Below, piece after piece: positions 34,507 through 43,862 of a stretch of 64,000 bases of DNA; position 1 is the first letter of the stretch, and each line of letters opens with the position of its first letter. The stretch lies in the NCBI RefSeq assembly GCF_947648125.1, contig NZ_CANSMR010000005.1, positions 248,001-312,000 on the forward strand, read 5' to 3'. The notes beneath the pieces are model-generated. The model did no database searches. It saw only the letters and a program-made list of their open reading frames with translations, and was not told where the DNA came from. Source of the DNA: an uncultured Bradyrhizobium sp. Lineage in GTDB: Bacteria > Pseudomonadota > Alphaproteobacteria > Rhizobiales > Xanthobacteraceae. The translations under genes and the position numbers were made by a program.

Positions 34507-35421
34507 ATGACTGAACTACACCAGCAATTGCAGGGCCTCTGGCTGCCCCTGATCACGCCGTTTCGCGACGGCGAACTCGATGTCACCTCGCTACGCCGCC
34601 TCGTGCGGCACTATGCCAGCGGCCCCGTCGACGGGTTCATCCTCGGCGCAACCTCCGGTGAAGGCATGGCGCTGAGCACCGATGAGCTGGAGGGGCTGGT
34701 CAGCGTCGTGCTCGACGAGCTCAGTGCCAACTCCCGCCATTTGCCGGTCTGTCTCGGTCTCTCCGGCGCCTCTACAGCCCGGATGAAGGAAACGCTGGAT
34801 GATACGGCCGACTGGCCGATCAACGGCTACCTGATCGCGAGCCCCTATTACATCAGGCCCTCGCAACGCGGGCTCGTGCAGCACTTCAATGCGCTGGCCG
34901 ATCACGCCTCGTGGCCGATCATGCTCTACAATATTCCGTATCGCACGGCGGTGAACCTGACCAACGAGACGCTGCTGGCGCTCGCGGAACATCCCAACAT
35001 CGTCGGCATGAAGGATTGCTCTGCCGACCGCGCGCAGTCGATCGACTTCCTCAACCGCAGGCCCGCCGGCTTCCGCGTGCTGACCGGCGAAGACGCGCAG
35101 ACCTTCGATGCGCTCTCGGACGGCGCCGACGGCGCGATCCTGCTCTCAGCGCATCTGCAAACTGACACCTTCGCTTCGATCCGCACGCTGTTAAAGCAGG
35201 GCAAGCGCGACGCGGCACTGGCCGCCTGGCAGAGTGTCGTCGGCCTGACCCGGCTGTTGTTCGCGGAGCCGAGCCCGGCGCCGGCCAAGCACTGGCTGTG
35301 GCGGCAGGGGCTGATCGACAGCCCTGAGGTGCGGCTGCCGATGGTGGAGGTGAGCGAGGATCTCGCAACCTGGCTCGACGCCGAGATGGAGCGGCGCGCG
35401 CAGCTTCTGCTGCCAGCGTAA
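34507..35421 (+). CDS. DapA-family aldolase/dihydrodipicolinate synthase-like
   Basis: A 304-aa (beta/alpha)8 aldolase. The phosphate/carboxylate loop GATSGEG is at 47-53, the proton-relay Tyr141 lies in LYNIPYRT and the Schiff-base Lys169 in VGMKDCS. These are the catalytic residues of dihydrodipicolinate synthase and N-acetylneuraminate lyase relatives. The motif reads SGEG where canonical DapA has TGES, and length and neighbours do not prove the lysine pathway, so I assign only the family. AAGGAG lies eight bases before the ATG. It sits right behind a terminator and candidate small RNA, which may control it. Confidence 0.85.
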   Translation: MTELHQQLQGLWLPLITPFRDGELDVTSLRRLVRHYASGPVDGFILGATSGEGMALSTDELEGLVSVVLDELSANSRHLPVCLGLSGASTARMKETLDDTADWPINGYLIASPYYIRPSQRGLVQHFNALADHASWPIMLYNIPYRTAVNLTNETLLALAEHPNIVGMKDCSADRAQSIDFLNRRPAGFRVLTGEDAQTFDALSDGADGAILLSAHLQTDTFASIRTLLKQGKRDAALAAWQSVVGLTRLLFAEPSPAPAKHWLWRQGLIDSPEVRLPMVEVSEDLATWLDAEMERRAQLLLPA

Positions 35422-35427
35422 CTTTTG

Positions 35428-35512
35428 TAGCCCGGATGCAGCGAAGCGAAATCCGGGGCCATCTCCACCTGGCGAGACCGGCCCCGGATTGCGCTGCGCT
35501 TCATCCGGGCTA
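35428..35512. repeat. intergenic inverted repeat family D
   Basis: TAGCCCGGATGCAGCGAAGCG and its near-complement CGCTTCATCCGGGCTA flank a 30-bp centre, with inner arms AATCCGGGG/CCCCGGATT. It follows the dapA-like stop by seven bases and lies between convergent genes, so it could terminate transcription from both sides. Confidence 0.82.
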
Positions 35513-35560
35513 CGCATGGTATGTCCCTCGCCCAGAGTTTGCAGGGCGGGAGACAAGAGC

Positions 35561-37954
35561 TCAATCCAGCTTCACCCTCGACAGCCGCAGCGCGTTGCCG
35601 ATCACGCTGACCGAGGACAGCGCCATCGCGGCGGCGCCCACCATCGGCGACAGCAGGATGCCGAACAGCGGATACAGCACGCCGGCCGCGATCGGCACGC
35701 CGGCGGCGTTGTAGACGAAGGCGAACGCCAGATTCTGGCGGATGTTACGCATGGTTGCGACCGACAATCGCCGCGCCCGGACGAGGCCCGTCAGGTCGCC
35801 GGTGAGCAGCGTAATGCCGGCGCTCTCGATCGCGACATCGGTGCCACCGCCCATCGCGATGCCGACATCGGCCGCGGCGAGCGCCGGCGCGTCGTTGACG
35901 CCATCGCCCGCCATCGCGACGGTGCGGCCCTCGCCGCGCAGCCGCTGCACCACCTCGCTCTTGCGCTCCGGCAGCACGCCGGCCTCGACCTCGTCGATGC
36001 CGAGCGTCTTCGCCACCGCGCGCGCGGTGGTCTCATTGTCGCCGGTCAGCATCACGATGCGCAGACCCTCCGTGCGCAACGCCTTCAGCGCATTCGCGGC
36101 TGACGCCTTGACCGGATCGGCAATCGCAATCACGCCGGCGACGCGCCCATCGACCGCGACATAGATCGCCGTCGCACCATCCCGCCGCGCGGCCTCGGCG
36201 GCCTGGTCCAGCGCCGACGTGGCGATCTTCAACTCGCCCATCAGCACGGCGTTACCGAGCGCAACTTGCCTGCCCTCGACCGTGCCGATCGCGCCCTTGC
36301 CGGAGGGCGACGCAAAATTGCTGACGACCGCCGATGCCAGCTTGCGCTCCCTGGCGGACGCGATGATCGCCTGCGCCAGCGGATGCTCGCTGCCTTGCTC
36401 GACGCTGGCGGCACGGCGGAGCAAGTCGTTCTCGTCGACCCCTTCGGCCGCAATGATGCGCACGACCTTCGGCTTGCCCTCGGTGAGCGTGCCGGTCTTG
36501 TCGATCACCAGCGTGTCGATCGCCTCCATCCGCTCCAGCGCCTGTGCGTCGCGGATCAGGATGCCGGAATGCGCGCCACGGCCGACACCGACCATGATCG
36601 ACATCGGCGTGGCCAGCCCCAGCGCGCACGGGCAGGCGATGATCAACACCGTGACCGCGGCGACCAGCGCGAAGGTCAGGCGTGGCTCGGGGCCGAACAC
36701 CGTCCAGGCGATGAAGGCGAGCACAGCGGCGGCGATCACCGCCGGCACGAACCAGCCGGCGACGCGATCGGCCAGCCGCTGGATCGGCGCGCGCGAGCGC
36801 TGCGCCTTCGCCACCATGTCGACGATGCGCGACAGCATGGTGTCGCGGCCGACCTTCTCGGCGCGCATCGCGAGGCCGCCGCTCCGGTTGACCGTGCCGC
36901 CGATCACGCTATCGCCCTCGGCCTTCGCGACCGGCATCGATTCGCCCGTGACCATGGATTCATCGATGACCGCGTTGCCCTCGATGACGACGCCATCGAC
37001 CGGCACCTTCTCACCCGGGCGCACGCGCAGGCGGTCGCCGACCTTGATCGCGTCGATGTCGATGTCCTCGTCGCCGTGATCGGTAACGCGCCGCGCAGCC
37101 TTGGGCGCGAGGCCGAGCAGCGCGCGGATCGCGCCCGTGGTCTGCGCGCGGGCGCGCAATTCCAGCACCTGGCCGAGCAGCACCAGCACCGTGATGACGG
37201 CCGCCGCCTCGAAATACACCGCGACCGCACCATGCATGTCGCGAAACGCCGGCGGGAACAGTTGCGGCGCCAGCGTCGCGACCACGCTGTAGAGATAGGC
37301 GACGCCGACGCCCATCGCGATCAGCGTGAACATGTTGAGGTTGCGCGTGACCACCGACTGCCAGCCGCGCACGAAGAACGGCGCGCCGGCCCACAGCACG
37401 ACGGGCGTCGCCAGCACGAACGAGATCCAGTTCGACCAGGCCTGCGGCACCAGATGCATCAGCCCGAGATGGCTGCCCATCTCGAGCGCAAACACAGGCA
37501 GCGTCAGCGCCAGCGCGATCCAGAACCGCCGCGTCATGTCGATCAATTCGGGATCGGGCCCGTCGTCGAGCGAGATCTCCTCCGGCTCCAGCGCCATGCC
37601 GCAGATCGGGCAGCTGCCGGGACCGACCTGGCGCACTTCCGGATGCATCGGGCAGGTGTAGATCGTGCCGGCCGGCATCGGCGGCTCCGCCTCGCGCGGC
37701 TTGAGGTACTTGTCCGGCTCGGCCTCGAAACGCTCGCGGCAGCGGCCGCTGCAGAACAGGTACTCCTCCCCGTTGTAGTTGAAACGGTGCTTGGCGGTCG
37801 CCGGGTTGACCTTCATGCCGCAGACCGGATCGATCGCGAACGCTGCTTCGGCCGGCGTCGTGTCGTGATCATGCTTGCCGCCGCAGCAGGAATGCGCGGC
37901 CGCGCCATGATGGTGGTGATCCGCGTGCGAATGGTCGTGCTCTGCGTGTGCCAC
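35561..37954 (-). CDS. copper-translocating P1B-type ATPase with YHS and metal-binding domains
   Basis: A 797-aa heavy-metal ATPase. The N-terminus is His-rich ([11 protein letters not shown]) and has CCGG. It is followed by a YHS domain ([10 protein letters not shown]...[20 protein letters not shown]) and a heavy-metal-binding domain ([26 protein letters not shown]). The pump core has the translocation CPC (IIACPCALG), phosphorylation DKTGTLT, TGES and hinge GDGVNDAP. It exports copper or silver from the cytoplasm at ATP cost. It is divergent from a CsoR-like repressor with the operator between them. The product has no classical HMA-CxxC domain; the YHS/HMBD modules replace it. Confidence 0.95.
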   Translation of the reverse strand: MAHAEHDHSHADHHHHGAAAHSCCGGKHDHDTTPAEAAFAIDPVCGMKVNPATAKHRFNYNGEEYLFCSGRCRERFEAEPDKYLKPREAEPPMPAGTIYTCPMHPEVRQVGPGSCPICGMALEPEEISLDDGPDPELIDMTRRFWIALALTLPVFALEMGSHLGLMHLVPQAWSNWISFVLATPVVLWAGAPFFVRGWQSVVTRNLNMFTLIAMGVGVAYLYSVVATLAPQLFPPAFRDMHGAVAVYFEAAAVITVLVLLGQVLELRARAQTTGAIRALLGLAPKAARRVTDHGDEDIDIDAIKVGDRLRVRPGEKVPVDGVVIEGNAVIDESMVTGESMPVAKAEGDSVIGGTVNRSGGLAMRAEKVGRDTMLSRIVDMVAKAQRSRAPIQRLADRVAGWFVPAVIAAAVLAFIAWTVFGPEPRLTFALVAAVTVLIIACPCALGLATPMSIMVGVGRGAHSGILIRDAQALERMEAIDTLVIDKTGTLTEGKPKVVRIIAAEGVDENDLLRRAASVEQGSEHPLAQAIIASARERKLASAVVSNFASPSGKGAIGTVEGRQVALGNAVLMGELKIATSALDQAAEAARRDGATAIYVAVDGRVAGVIAIADPVKASAANALKALRTEGLRIVMLTGDNETTARAVAKTLGIDEVEAGVLPERKSEVVQRLRGEGRTVAMAGDGVNDAPALAAADVGIAMGGGTDVAIESAGITLLTGDLTGLVRARRLSVATMRNIRQNLAFAFVYNAAGVPIAAGVLYPLFGILLSPMVGAAAMALSSVSVIGNALRLSRVKLD

Positions 37955-37984
37955 GAAACTCTTCCCGGCCGGTATCCCGGCCTC

Positions 37985-38013
37985 TTGATTTGTATACCCT
38001 AGGGGGGTATATG
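37985..38013 (+). promoter_or_regulatory. csoR promoter with TATACCC/GGGTATA operator
   Basis: TTGATT (37985-37990), a 17-bp spacer and TATATG (38008-38013) make a promoter for the regulator. TATACCC (37993-37999) and GGGTATA (38005-38011) form the G/C-rich inverted repeat typical of CsoR/RcnR-type sites, largely inside the spacer. It lies 31 bp upstream of the divergent ATPase gene start and so should repress both genes when copper is low. Confidence 0.82.
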
Positions 38014-38019
38014 AGACCT

Positions 38020-38295
38020 ATGAGAGACGACGTCAAGACATCCTGTTTAAAACGGCTCAAACGGATCGAGGGTCAGATCCGCGGGTTGGCCGCCATGGTC
38101 GAGGAAGACCGTTATTGCATCGACGTGGTGACGCAGATCGCCGCCGCGCGCGCCGCGCTACGCCGCGTCGAGGAAGAGGTGCTGCGCGATCATGTCGCCC
38201 ATTGCGTCGAGCATGCGATCTCGTCCGGCGACAAGGCCGACCAGCGGCGCAAGATCGCCGAGCTGATGGATGTGATCGGCCGCGCGGATAGGTGA
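38020..38295 (+). CDS. CsoR/RcnR-type metal-sensing repressor
   Basis: A 91-aa all-helical regulator of the CsoR family. Residues KTSCLKRLKRIEGQIRGLAAMVEEDRYCIDVVTQIAAARAALRRVEEEVLRDHVAHCVEHAI contain the basic DNA-binding stretch and the Cys-(x)n-His-xxx-Cys metal site (YC, and DHVAHC). It should release DNA when Cu(I) binds and so switch on the divergent copper ATPase. ATG 38020 falls exactly where transcription should begin; ATG 38011 is nine bases earlier but overlaps the operator and -10. Length is typical for the family. Confidence 0.87.
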   Translation: MRDDVKTSCLKRLKRIEGQIRGLAAMVEEDRYCIDVVTQIAAARAALRRVEEEVLRDHVAHCVEHAISSGDKADQRRKIAELMDVIGRADR

Positions 38296-38330
38296 GCGCT
38301 CTTTGGCTGCGCCCCGTCCACACATTCAAT

Positions 38331-38461
38331 GTCGTCCCTGCGAAAGCAGGGACCCATAACCACAGGACGTGGGGATGAAGCGAGCTGGGGCCACAGCGTC
38401 GCGCAACAACAGTGCACTGTGGTTATGGGTCCCGGGTCGCGCTTTGCTTGCCCGGGACGAC
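38331..38461. repeat. dispersed repeat family A, copy 2
   Basis: Same composite as at 15420-15550: GTCGTCCCTGCGAAAGCAGG at the left, ACCCATAACCAC/GTGGTTATGGGTCCC inside and CCCGGGACGAC at the right. It lies between the convergent csoR and ychF genes. Confidence 0.85.
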
Positions 38462-38489
38462 GAATGGAGAAACCGAAGCTAGACCGCGC

Positions 38490-39587
38490 TCAGGTATTGA
38501 ACCTGAAATGCATGACGTCGCCGTCGGCGACGACGTAGTCCTTGCCTTCCAGCCGGAGCTTGCCGGCATCGCGTGCGCCGGCTTCGCCGTTGCCGGCGAT
38601 GTAATCCTCATACGCGATGGTCTCGGCGCGAATAAAACCCTTCTCGAAATCGGTATGGATCACGCCGGCGGCGGCAGGCGCCTTGGTGCCGCGGTCGATG
38701 GTCCAGGCGCGCGCTTCCTTCGGGCCGACGGTGAAATAGGTGATGAGGTCGAGCAACTGGTAGCCGGCGCGGATCAGCCGGTCGAGCCCGGCCTCTTCGA
38801 GGCCCAGCGTCTCCAGGAACTCGGCGCGCTCGGCGCGCGACAGCGTCGCGATCTCGGATTCGATCTTGGCCGAGATCACGACCGCGACCGCGCCTTCCTT
38901 CTCGGCTTGCTCGAACACCGCCTTGGAGAAATTGTTGCCGTCCTTGGCCGAGCCTTCCTCGACGTTGCAGACATAGAGCACGGGCTTCGAGGTCAGGAGC
39001 CCGAGCATGCGGAACGCGCGCTCCTCTTCCGGCTTGCGCTCGAGCGCACGCGCCGGCTTGCCGTCACGCAACAGCACCAGCGCGCGGTTGACGAGCTCGA
39101 GCTGCTCCTTGGCTTCCTTGTCGTTGCCCTTGGCCTTCTTCGACAAATTGTCGACCCGCTTCTCGAGGCTGTCGAGATCGGACAGCATCAGCTCGGTCTC
39201 GATGGTCTCGATGTCGGCCAGCGGCGCGATCTTGCCTTCGACATGGGTGATGTCGGAGTCCTCGAAGCAGCGCACCACATGGGCAATCGCATCGACCTCG
39301 CGGATGTTGGCGAGGAACTGGTTGCCGAGACCTTCGCCCTGCGACGCACCGCGCACCAGGCCCGCGATATCGACGAAGGTCAGCCGGGTCGGGATGATTT
39401 GCCCGGATTTCGCGACCGTTGCGAGCTTCTCCAGCCGCGGATCGGGCACCGCCACCTCACCGACATTCGGCTCGATGGTGCAGAACGGATAGTTCGCCGC
39501 CTGGGCGGCCGCCGTCTCGGTCAGCGCATTGAACAGCGTCGACTTGCCGACGTTCGGCAGCCCGACGATCCCGCATTTGAATCCCAT
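38490..39587 (-). CDS. ychF: ribosome-binding ATPase YchF
   Basis: A 365-aa OBG-family protein. P-loop [18 protein letters not shown] at the N-terminus, switch region [34 protein letters not shown], then NVEE in place of the GTP-specifying NKxD, matching the ATP preference of YchF. A coiled coil and the C-terminal TGS domain ([42 protein letters not shown]) complete it. It binds the ribosome and is implicated in translation start and oxidative stress. Upstream pth and rplY on the same strand form the usual ribosome-linked neighbourhood. Confidence 0.96.
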   Translation of the reverse strand: MGFKCGIVGLPNVGKSTLFNALTETAAAQAANYPFCTIEPNVGEVAVPDPRLEKLATVAKSGQIIPTRLTFVDIAGLVRGASQGEGLGNQFLANIREVDAIAHVVRCFEDSDITHVEGKIAPLADIETIETELMLSDLDSLEKRVDNLSKKAKGNDKEAKEQLELVNRALVLLRDGKPARALERKPEEERAFRMLGLLTSKPVLYVCNVEEGSAKDGNNFSKAVFEQAEKEGAVAVVISAKIESEIATLSRAERAEFLETLGLEEAGLDRLIRAGYQLLDLITYFTVGPKEARAWTIDRGTKAPAAAGVIHTDFEKGFIRAETIAYEDYIAGNGEAGARDAGKLRLEGKDYVVADGDVMHFRFNT

Positions 39588-39638
39588 GTTGGTCCCGATC
39601 TCTCGCGCTCACGCTGCGCGGCTAAACTGAGTGGGGTC

Positions 39639-39734
39639 GTCATACGCGGGCTTGACCCGCGTATCCATCCCACTGGAAAGAGTGGATCGCCGGGTCATCC
39701 CCGATCAGGTCGGGGACAGGCGCCCGGCGATGAC
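39639..39734. repeat. dispersed repeat family B, copy 2
   Basis: GTCATACGCGGGCTTGACCC and, further right, GATCAGGTCGGGGACAGG and CGCCCGGCGATGAC. Like the copy at 22317 it consists of facing hairpins. It fills the gap between ychF (start 39587) and pth (end 39741). Confidence 0.75.
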
Positions 39735-39740
39735 GAGGGT

Positions 39741-40346
39741 CTACTTCGGCCCCTCGTCCTTGGTGTCGAAAAATCCCTTGGCCTGCATCGTCAGATGCAC
39801 CTTGTTGGCGAACGAGGCGTCGTGCCCCGCAGCCAGCAGGCCGGCATTGTCGGCGACGGCCTGGCACAAGGCCTCCACCCACGCGCGGTCGCTCTTGGCG
39901 AAGTCCGACAGCACGTGGCTGTGCACGAGCTCCTTGACGCCGGGATGACCGATCCCGAGCCGCACCCGCCGATATTCGTTGCCGATATGCGCGGAGATCG
40001 AGCGCAGTCCATTATGGCCGGCAATCCCGCCGCCGATCTTGACCCGCACCTTGGCGGGCGGCAGTTCGAGCTCGTCCTGGAACACGGTGATGTCGGTGGG
40101 GGCGAGCTTGAAGAAGTTCGCCGCTTCCTGCACCGCGCGTCCGGACTCGTTCATGTAGGTGGTCGGCTTTAACAGCACGACCTTCTCACGATCGACCACG
40201 CCTTCGGAGGCCTCGCCCTGAAAGCGACGGCGCCATGGTGCGAAACCATGACGCCGTGCAATCTCGTCGACCGCCAGAAAACCGATGTTGTGCCGGTTGC
40301 TGGCGTATTTCGCGCCAGGATTACCGAGACCGACAAAAAGGCGCAT
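39741..40346 (-). CDS. pth: peptidyl-tRNA hydrolase
   Basis: A 201-aa Pth. Catalytic pattern [11 protein letters not shown] (Asn9) and NRHNIGF (His19), later the Asp in [11 protein letters not shown] and substrate-binding [14 protein letters not shown]. It frees peptides from peptidyl-tRNA lost by ribosomes. ATG 40346 gives the normal length; a longer frame begins five codons upstream. rplY lies 55 bp upstream on the same strand, a conserved rplY-pth pairing. The C-terminal end [12 protein letters not shown] is basic-acidic and extends slightly beyond E. coli Pth. Confidence 0.95.
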   Translation of the reverse strand: MRLFVGLGNPGAKYASNRHNIGFLAVDEIARRHGFAPWRRRFQGEASEGVVDREKVVLLKPTTYMNESGRAVQEAANFFKLAPTDITVFQDELELPPAKVRVKIGGGIAGHNGLRSISAHIGNEYRRVRLGIGHPGVKELVHSHVLSDFAKSDRAWVEALCQAVADNAGLLAAGHDASFANKVHLTMQAKGFFDTKDEGPK

Positions 40347-40401
40347 GGCGCGGCATCCCACGTCGGCGCGCCATCAGACGATCGCGCGCCGACCTGATCG
40401 A

Positions 40402-41127
40402 TTACTTCTTCTTGTCGCCACCGCCGGCGGGAGCCTTGGCACCCGCGGCCGGAGCCGCAGCGCCCGCAGCCGGAGCCGCCGCAGCGGCCGGAGCTGCAGC
40501 ACCCGCGGCCGGAGCCGCGCCACCAGCAGCCGCCGCAGCTGCGGCCTTCTGCTCTTCGGCGTAGCCGGACGGCGGCACGATGGTGACCAGCGTCGCGTCC
40601 TCGCGGGTCAGCGACTTCACGCCCTTGGGCAGCTTGACCTCGGAGAGATGCAGCGAGTAGCTGATCTCGAGGCTGCCGACGTCGACTTCGATGTATTGCG
40701 GAATGTTGTCGACCGCGCACTCGAGTTCGAGCGCGTGGGTGACGATGTTCACGGTGCCGCCGCGCTTGATGCCGGGGGCGGTTTCCGCGTTCACGACGTG
40801 CAGCGGCACGCTGACGCGGATGGTCGCGCCTTCGCCGAGCCGCATGAAGTCGACATGGATCGGGAAGTCCTTCACCGGGTCGAGGTGGAAGTCGCGCGGA
40901 ATCACGCGGTGCTTCTTGCCCTCGAGGTCGATGTCATAGATCGTGGTCAGGAACCGGCCCGCCAGGATGCGCTGGCGCAGTTCACGATCGTCGACCGAGA
41001 TGGTGACGGGGGGCTGGTTGTCTCCGTAGATCACTCCGGGAACTCTCCCGGCGCGACGCTCTGCCCGGGCGGCCCCCTTGCCGCTCTTCGGACGCGCGGT
41101 CGCCTTCAATTCCTTGACGGTCGCCAT
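40402..41127 (-). CDS. rplY: 50S ribosomal protein L25 (general stress protein Ctc type)
   Basis: A 241-aa L25/TL5-type protein. Residues 1-95 are the 5S rRNA-binding domain (KSGKGAARAERRAGRVPGVIYGD), then the C-terminal L25_C beta domain to about residue 190. The final 50 residues are a low-complexity tail of Ala, Pro and Gly with imperfect repeats AAAPAAG, ending GGGDKKK. The tail is probably a disordered linker found in alphaproteobacterial L25 proteins. It is co-directional with pth and ychF. Confidence 0.95.
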   Translation of the reverse strand: MATVKELKATARPKSGKGAARAERRAGRVPGVIYGDNQPPVTISVDDRELRQRILAGRFLTTIYDIDLEGKKHRVIPRDFHLDPVKDFPIHVDFMRLGEGATIRVSVPLHVVNAETAPGIKRGGTVNIVTHALELECAVDNIPQYIEVDVGSLEISYSLHLSEVKLPKGVKSLTREDATLVTIVPPSGYAEEQKAAAAAAAGGAAPAAGAAAPAAAAAPAAGAAAPAAGAKAPAGGGDKKK

Positions 41128-41282
41128 AGCGTTAAGTCCTTGTATTTAAAAAGTTAAAGGCCGCAGCGCGGCCCATGCTCAGGTCCACAGCAAGCCTCCA
41201 GGGGTGCGGGGGCCGCGGACGTGGCGGGCTTTTAGCCCCAAAGGGCCGAAATGACAAGGAAATGAAGGAAATTTTCTTGCTT

Positions 41283-41307
41283 CACCCTCCCCTGGAGGGG
41301 GAGGGTG
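41283..41307 (-). terminator. hairpin downstream of ubiK
   Basis: CACCCTCCCC (41283-41292) and GGGGAGGGTG (41298-41307) form a perfect 10-bp stem with a 5-nt loop just after the ubiK stop. It has no immediate T-run on either strand, so it is a terminator candidate of moderate strength. Confidence 0.5.
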
Positions 41308-41312
41308 GAAGA

Positions 41313-41573
41313 TCAACCCGCCGAACCGCCGAGCTTGGCTTCCAGCGCGGCGATCCTCGCCTTCAACGCCTCGTTCTCCTCGCGCGCCAGGCGGGCCATG
41401 TCCTTGACCGCGTCGAATTCCTCGCGCTTGACCACGTCGAGGTCGCGCAGGATCCGTTCGGCCTGGTTGCGCATGACCGTGTCGACCTCACGCTTGACGC
41501 CCTGGGCAGCGCCCGCGGCATCGTTCATCAGACGGCCGATCTCATCGAAAAACCGGTTGCTGGTCTGGGTCAT
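41313..41573 (-). CDS. ubiK: ubiquinone biosynthesis accessory factor UbiK
   Basis: An 86-aa BMFP-domain protein, TQTSNRFFDEIGRLMNDAAGAAQGVKREVDTVMRNQ, with an amphipathic helix then a coiled coil (REENEALKARIAALEAKL) at the C-terminus that drives trimerisation. It aids late, lipid-phase ubiquinone synthesis under air with the UbiJ scaffold. Start at codon 23 of a longer frame because every family member begins at the MTQTSNR equivalent. Located upstream of an lgt-midA-pgeF set on the other strand. Confidence 0.87.
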   Translation of the reverse strand: MTQTSNRFFDEIGRLMNDAAGAAQGVKREVDTVMRNQAERILRDLDVVKREEFDAVKDMARLAREENEALKARIAALEAKLGGSAG

Positions 41574-41750
41574 CTCGCAAAACTCTCCGCGTTCACTGGC
41601 TAGCCAGAAGACAATGGCGATCCCCGCCATCCGGTTCAAGTCCGCCGCGAATGGCAGACCTTACGGGCACTTGCCTTGTCATGCTCCGGTTTCCTTGCAA
41701 TCGTATGAACTCACAACAGAAATCGCACACACAACGCGAGCGGAAGCGCC

Positions 41751-42482
41751 ATGATCGAGCAGACCGTCGAGATCCCGACCAAGGACGGCAAGACCACCAC
41801 CTTCATCACCCATCCCGAGCGCGGCGGCCCCTTCCCTGTCGTCATCTTCTACATGGATGCGCCTGCGATCCGCGAGGAGCTGCGCGACATGGCGCGCCGG
41901 CTCGGCACGTCAGGATATTACGTGATGCTGCCCAATATGTATTACCGCGCCGGCGTGATGGAGCTCGGCCCGATCAATCCCGATCCGGAATCGCCCGAGC
42001 GCAAGCGGATGTTCGAGCTGATGCACTCGCTCAACATCCCGCTGGTCATGGATGACACCAAAGGCCTGCTCGCCTACGCCGAGACGCAGAAGGCGGCCAA
42101 CACCAGGATCATCGGCACGGTCGGCTATTGCATGAGCGGCCGCTATGCGGTGAACGCGGCGACGCATTTCGGCGATCGCGTCAAGGCCGCCGCCTCGGTC
42201 TACGGCACGCATCTGGCGACCGACCAGCCCGACAGCCCGCATCTCGCCGCACAGAAGACCAAGGCCGAGCTCTATTTCGCCTGCGCCGAGACCGACATCT
42301 ACGCGCCGGCGGAGATCATCGAGCAGGTGAAGGCGGGCATGAAAGGCTCGAACAACGAGGTCGAGATCTATCCCGGCACCCATCATGGCTTCGCCTTCCC
42401 CAAGCGCCCGGTCTACGACCGCGACGCCGCCGAACGCCATTGGGAGCGCCTGCTCGCGCTCTATCGCCGCAACCTGGTCTGA
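41751..42482 (+). CDS. dienelactone hydrolase family protein
   Basis: A 243-aa alpha/beta hydrolase with nucleophile Cys in GTVGYCMSGRYAV, Asp in FACAETD and His in GTHHGFAFPK, the Cys-Asp-His triad of dienelactone hydrolases. It may open a lactone in aromatic catabolism, though no ring-cleavage gene is nearby, so a detoxifying carboxylesterase role is also possible. The family is common in Bradyrhizobium. It leads a co-directional run of genes towards lgt. Confidence 0.87.
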   Translation: MIEQTVEIPTKDGKTTTFITHPERGGPFPVVIFYMDAPAIREELRDMARRLGTSGYYVMLPNMYYRAGVMELGPINPDPESPERKRMFELMHSLNIPLVMDDTKGLLAYAETQKAANTRIIGTVGYCMSGRYAVNAATHFGDRVKAAASVYGTHLATDQPDSPHLAAQKTKAELYFACAETDIYAPAEIIEQVKAGMKGSNNEVEIYPGTHHGFAFPKRPVYDRDAAERHWERLLALYRRNLV

Positions 42483-42498
42483 GGCCCGAAGCACAGGG

Positions 42499-42990
42499 AT
42501 GGCGGACGCCGCGCGCATTCGAGACTACCGAAGCTCCGACGCCGACGCGGTGAACCGGCTTGCTGTTGCCGCCTTCGAGCAATTCCACGACGCCTTCAAC
42601 GACTGGCCGGCGATGCGCGCCGGCCTTTCAAAAACCTCCGAATTGAGTTCCGGCGGCGAGATCATCGTCGCCGAGCTCGGCGACCGGCTGGCCGGCGCGG
42701 TCGGCTATTTTGGGCCCGGCGTCAAAAAGGCCGCATTCTTCGATCAGGCATGGCCGGTCATTCGCATGCTGGCGGTCGACCCCGTCGACAGGGGCAAGGG
42801 ACTCGGGCATGCGTTGACGTCGGAATGCCTCGCCAGGGCGCGGCGCGACCGGTGCCGGACCATTGCGCTTCACACGAGCCCCACCATGACGGTCGCCTTG
42901 CCGATGTATCTCAGGATGGGCTTCAGCAAGGTGCATGACGCTCCGCCCATTCATGGCGTGCCCTACGCCGTCTACACGAAAGCGCTCTGA
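42499..42990 (+). CDS. GNAT family acetyltransferase
   Basis: A 163-aa N-acetyltransferase with motif [31 protein letters not shown] (acetyl-CoA phosphate loop R-x-x-G-x-G) and a C-terminal [23 protein letters not shown]. The target amine is unknown. ATG 42499 ([15 protein letters not shown]) lies 16 bases after the dienelactone hydrolase stop. The lgt gene begins five bases after its own stop, so the three are one transcript. Confidence 0.85.
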   Translation: MADAARIRDYRSSDADAVNRLAVAAFEQFHDAFNDWPAMRAGLSKTSELSSGGEIIVAELGDRLAGAVGYFGPGVKKAAFFDQAWPVIRMLAVDPVDRGKGLGHALTSECLARARRDRCRTIALHTSPTMTVALPMYLRMGFSKVHDAPPIHGVPYAVYTKAL

Positions 42991-42995
42991 TCCCG

Positions 42996-43838
42996 ATGCC
43001 GTTTCTGCTGATCGACTTTCCGGTGTTCAACCCCGTCGCGCTTGCGCTCGGGCCGATCGTGATCCGCTGGTATGCGCTGGCCTATATCGTCGGCATCGTG
43101 CTGGGCTGGATCTACGCCCGCTCGCTGATCAAGAAGCAGCGGCTGTGGGGCGGCCCGGCGCCGATCACGCTGCCGCAGCTCGACGATTTCATCCTCTGGG
43201 TCACGATCGGCATCATCGTCGGCGGCCGCACCGGCTACGTGCTGTTCTACAACCTGCCCTTCTTCATCGCGCACCCGTCCGAGATCCTCGAACTGTGGAA
43301 GGGCGGCATGTCGTTCCACGGCGGCTTCCTCGGCTGCGTCGCCGCGGTGATGCTGTTTGCCCGCCGCAACAACATTCCGATCCTGTCGCTTGGCGACATC
43401 ACCACCGCGGTCGCGCCGATCGGGCTGTTCCTCGGCCGGCTCGCCAATTTCATCAACAGCGAATTGTGGGGCCGTCACGCCGATCCAAGCCTGCCCTGGG
43501 CCATGATCTTCCCCAATGGCGGACCGCTGCCGCGCCATCCGAGCCAACTCTACGAGGCCGGGCTCGAGGGCATCGTGCTGTTCACTGCACTGGCGATCAT
43601 GATCCGGATGGGCGCGCTGAAGCGGCCCGGCCTGATCCTCGGCAGCTTCATCACGATCTACGGCATTGCCCGGATCATCGGCGAGCATTTCAGGGAGCCC
43701 GATCCGCAGCTCGGATTCCTGTGGGGCGGATTAACGATGGGGATGCTGCTGTCGGTGCCAATGATCATTGTGGGCGCTATCATCATCACGGCCGCCGTTC
43801 GCCGCAGGGCGAACGGGCCGGCGCCGCGTTCAACCTAA
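42996..43838 (+). CDS. lgt: prolipoprotein diacylglyceryl transferase
   Basis: A 280-aa inner-membrane enzyme with seven hydrophobic segments and the Lgt signature [14 protein letters not shown], plus [16 protein letters not shown] and [13 protein letters not shown] (His and Arg involved in phosphatidylglycerol use). It moves diacylglycerol from phosphatidylglycerol onto the lipobox Cys of preprolipoproteins, the first step of lipoprotein maturation. It is followed after 24 bases by the MidA-like methyltransferase. The lipoprotein at 46860 is one candidate substrate in this window. Confidence 0.95.
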   Translation: MPFLLIDFPVFNPVALALGPIVIRWYALAYIVGIVLGWIYARSLIKKQRLWGGPAPITLPQLDDFILWVTIGIIVGGRTGYVLFYNLPFFIAHPSEILELWKGGMSFHGGFLGCVAAVMLFARRNNIPILSLGDITTAVAPIGLFLGRLANFINSELWGRHADPSLPWAMIFPNGGPLPRHPSQLYEAGLEGIVLFTALAIMIRMGALKRPGLILGSFITIYGIARIIGEHFREPDPQLGFLWGGLTMGMLLSVPMIIVGAIIITAAVRRRANGPAPRST

Positions 43839-43862
43839 AGCAAGTGCAATCCAAGGAAGGCC

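Noticed and set aside
34507-35421. Canonical dapA of lysine synthesis
   Set aside because: Catalytic residues fit the family, but SGEG replaces the usual TGES and no lysine genes are near; only the family was assigned.
36266-38002. Long plus-strand open frame opposite the copper ATPase
   Set aside because: Antisense of a gene with complete P-type ATPase motifs; Arg/Asp/His-rich shadow composition.
40402-40560. Alanine-proline repeats in rplY as a tandem-repeat element
   Set aside because: They encode the low-complexity tail normal for alphaproteobacterial L25.
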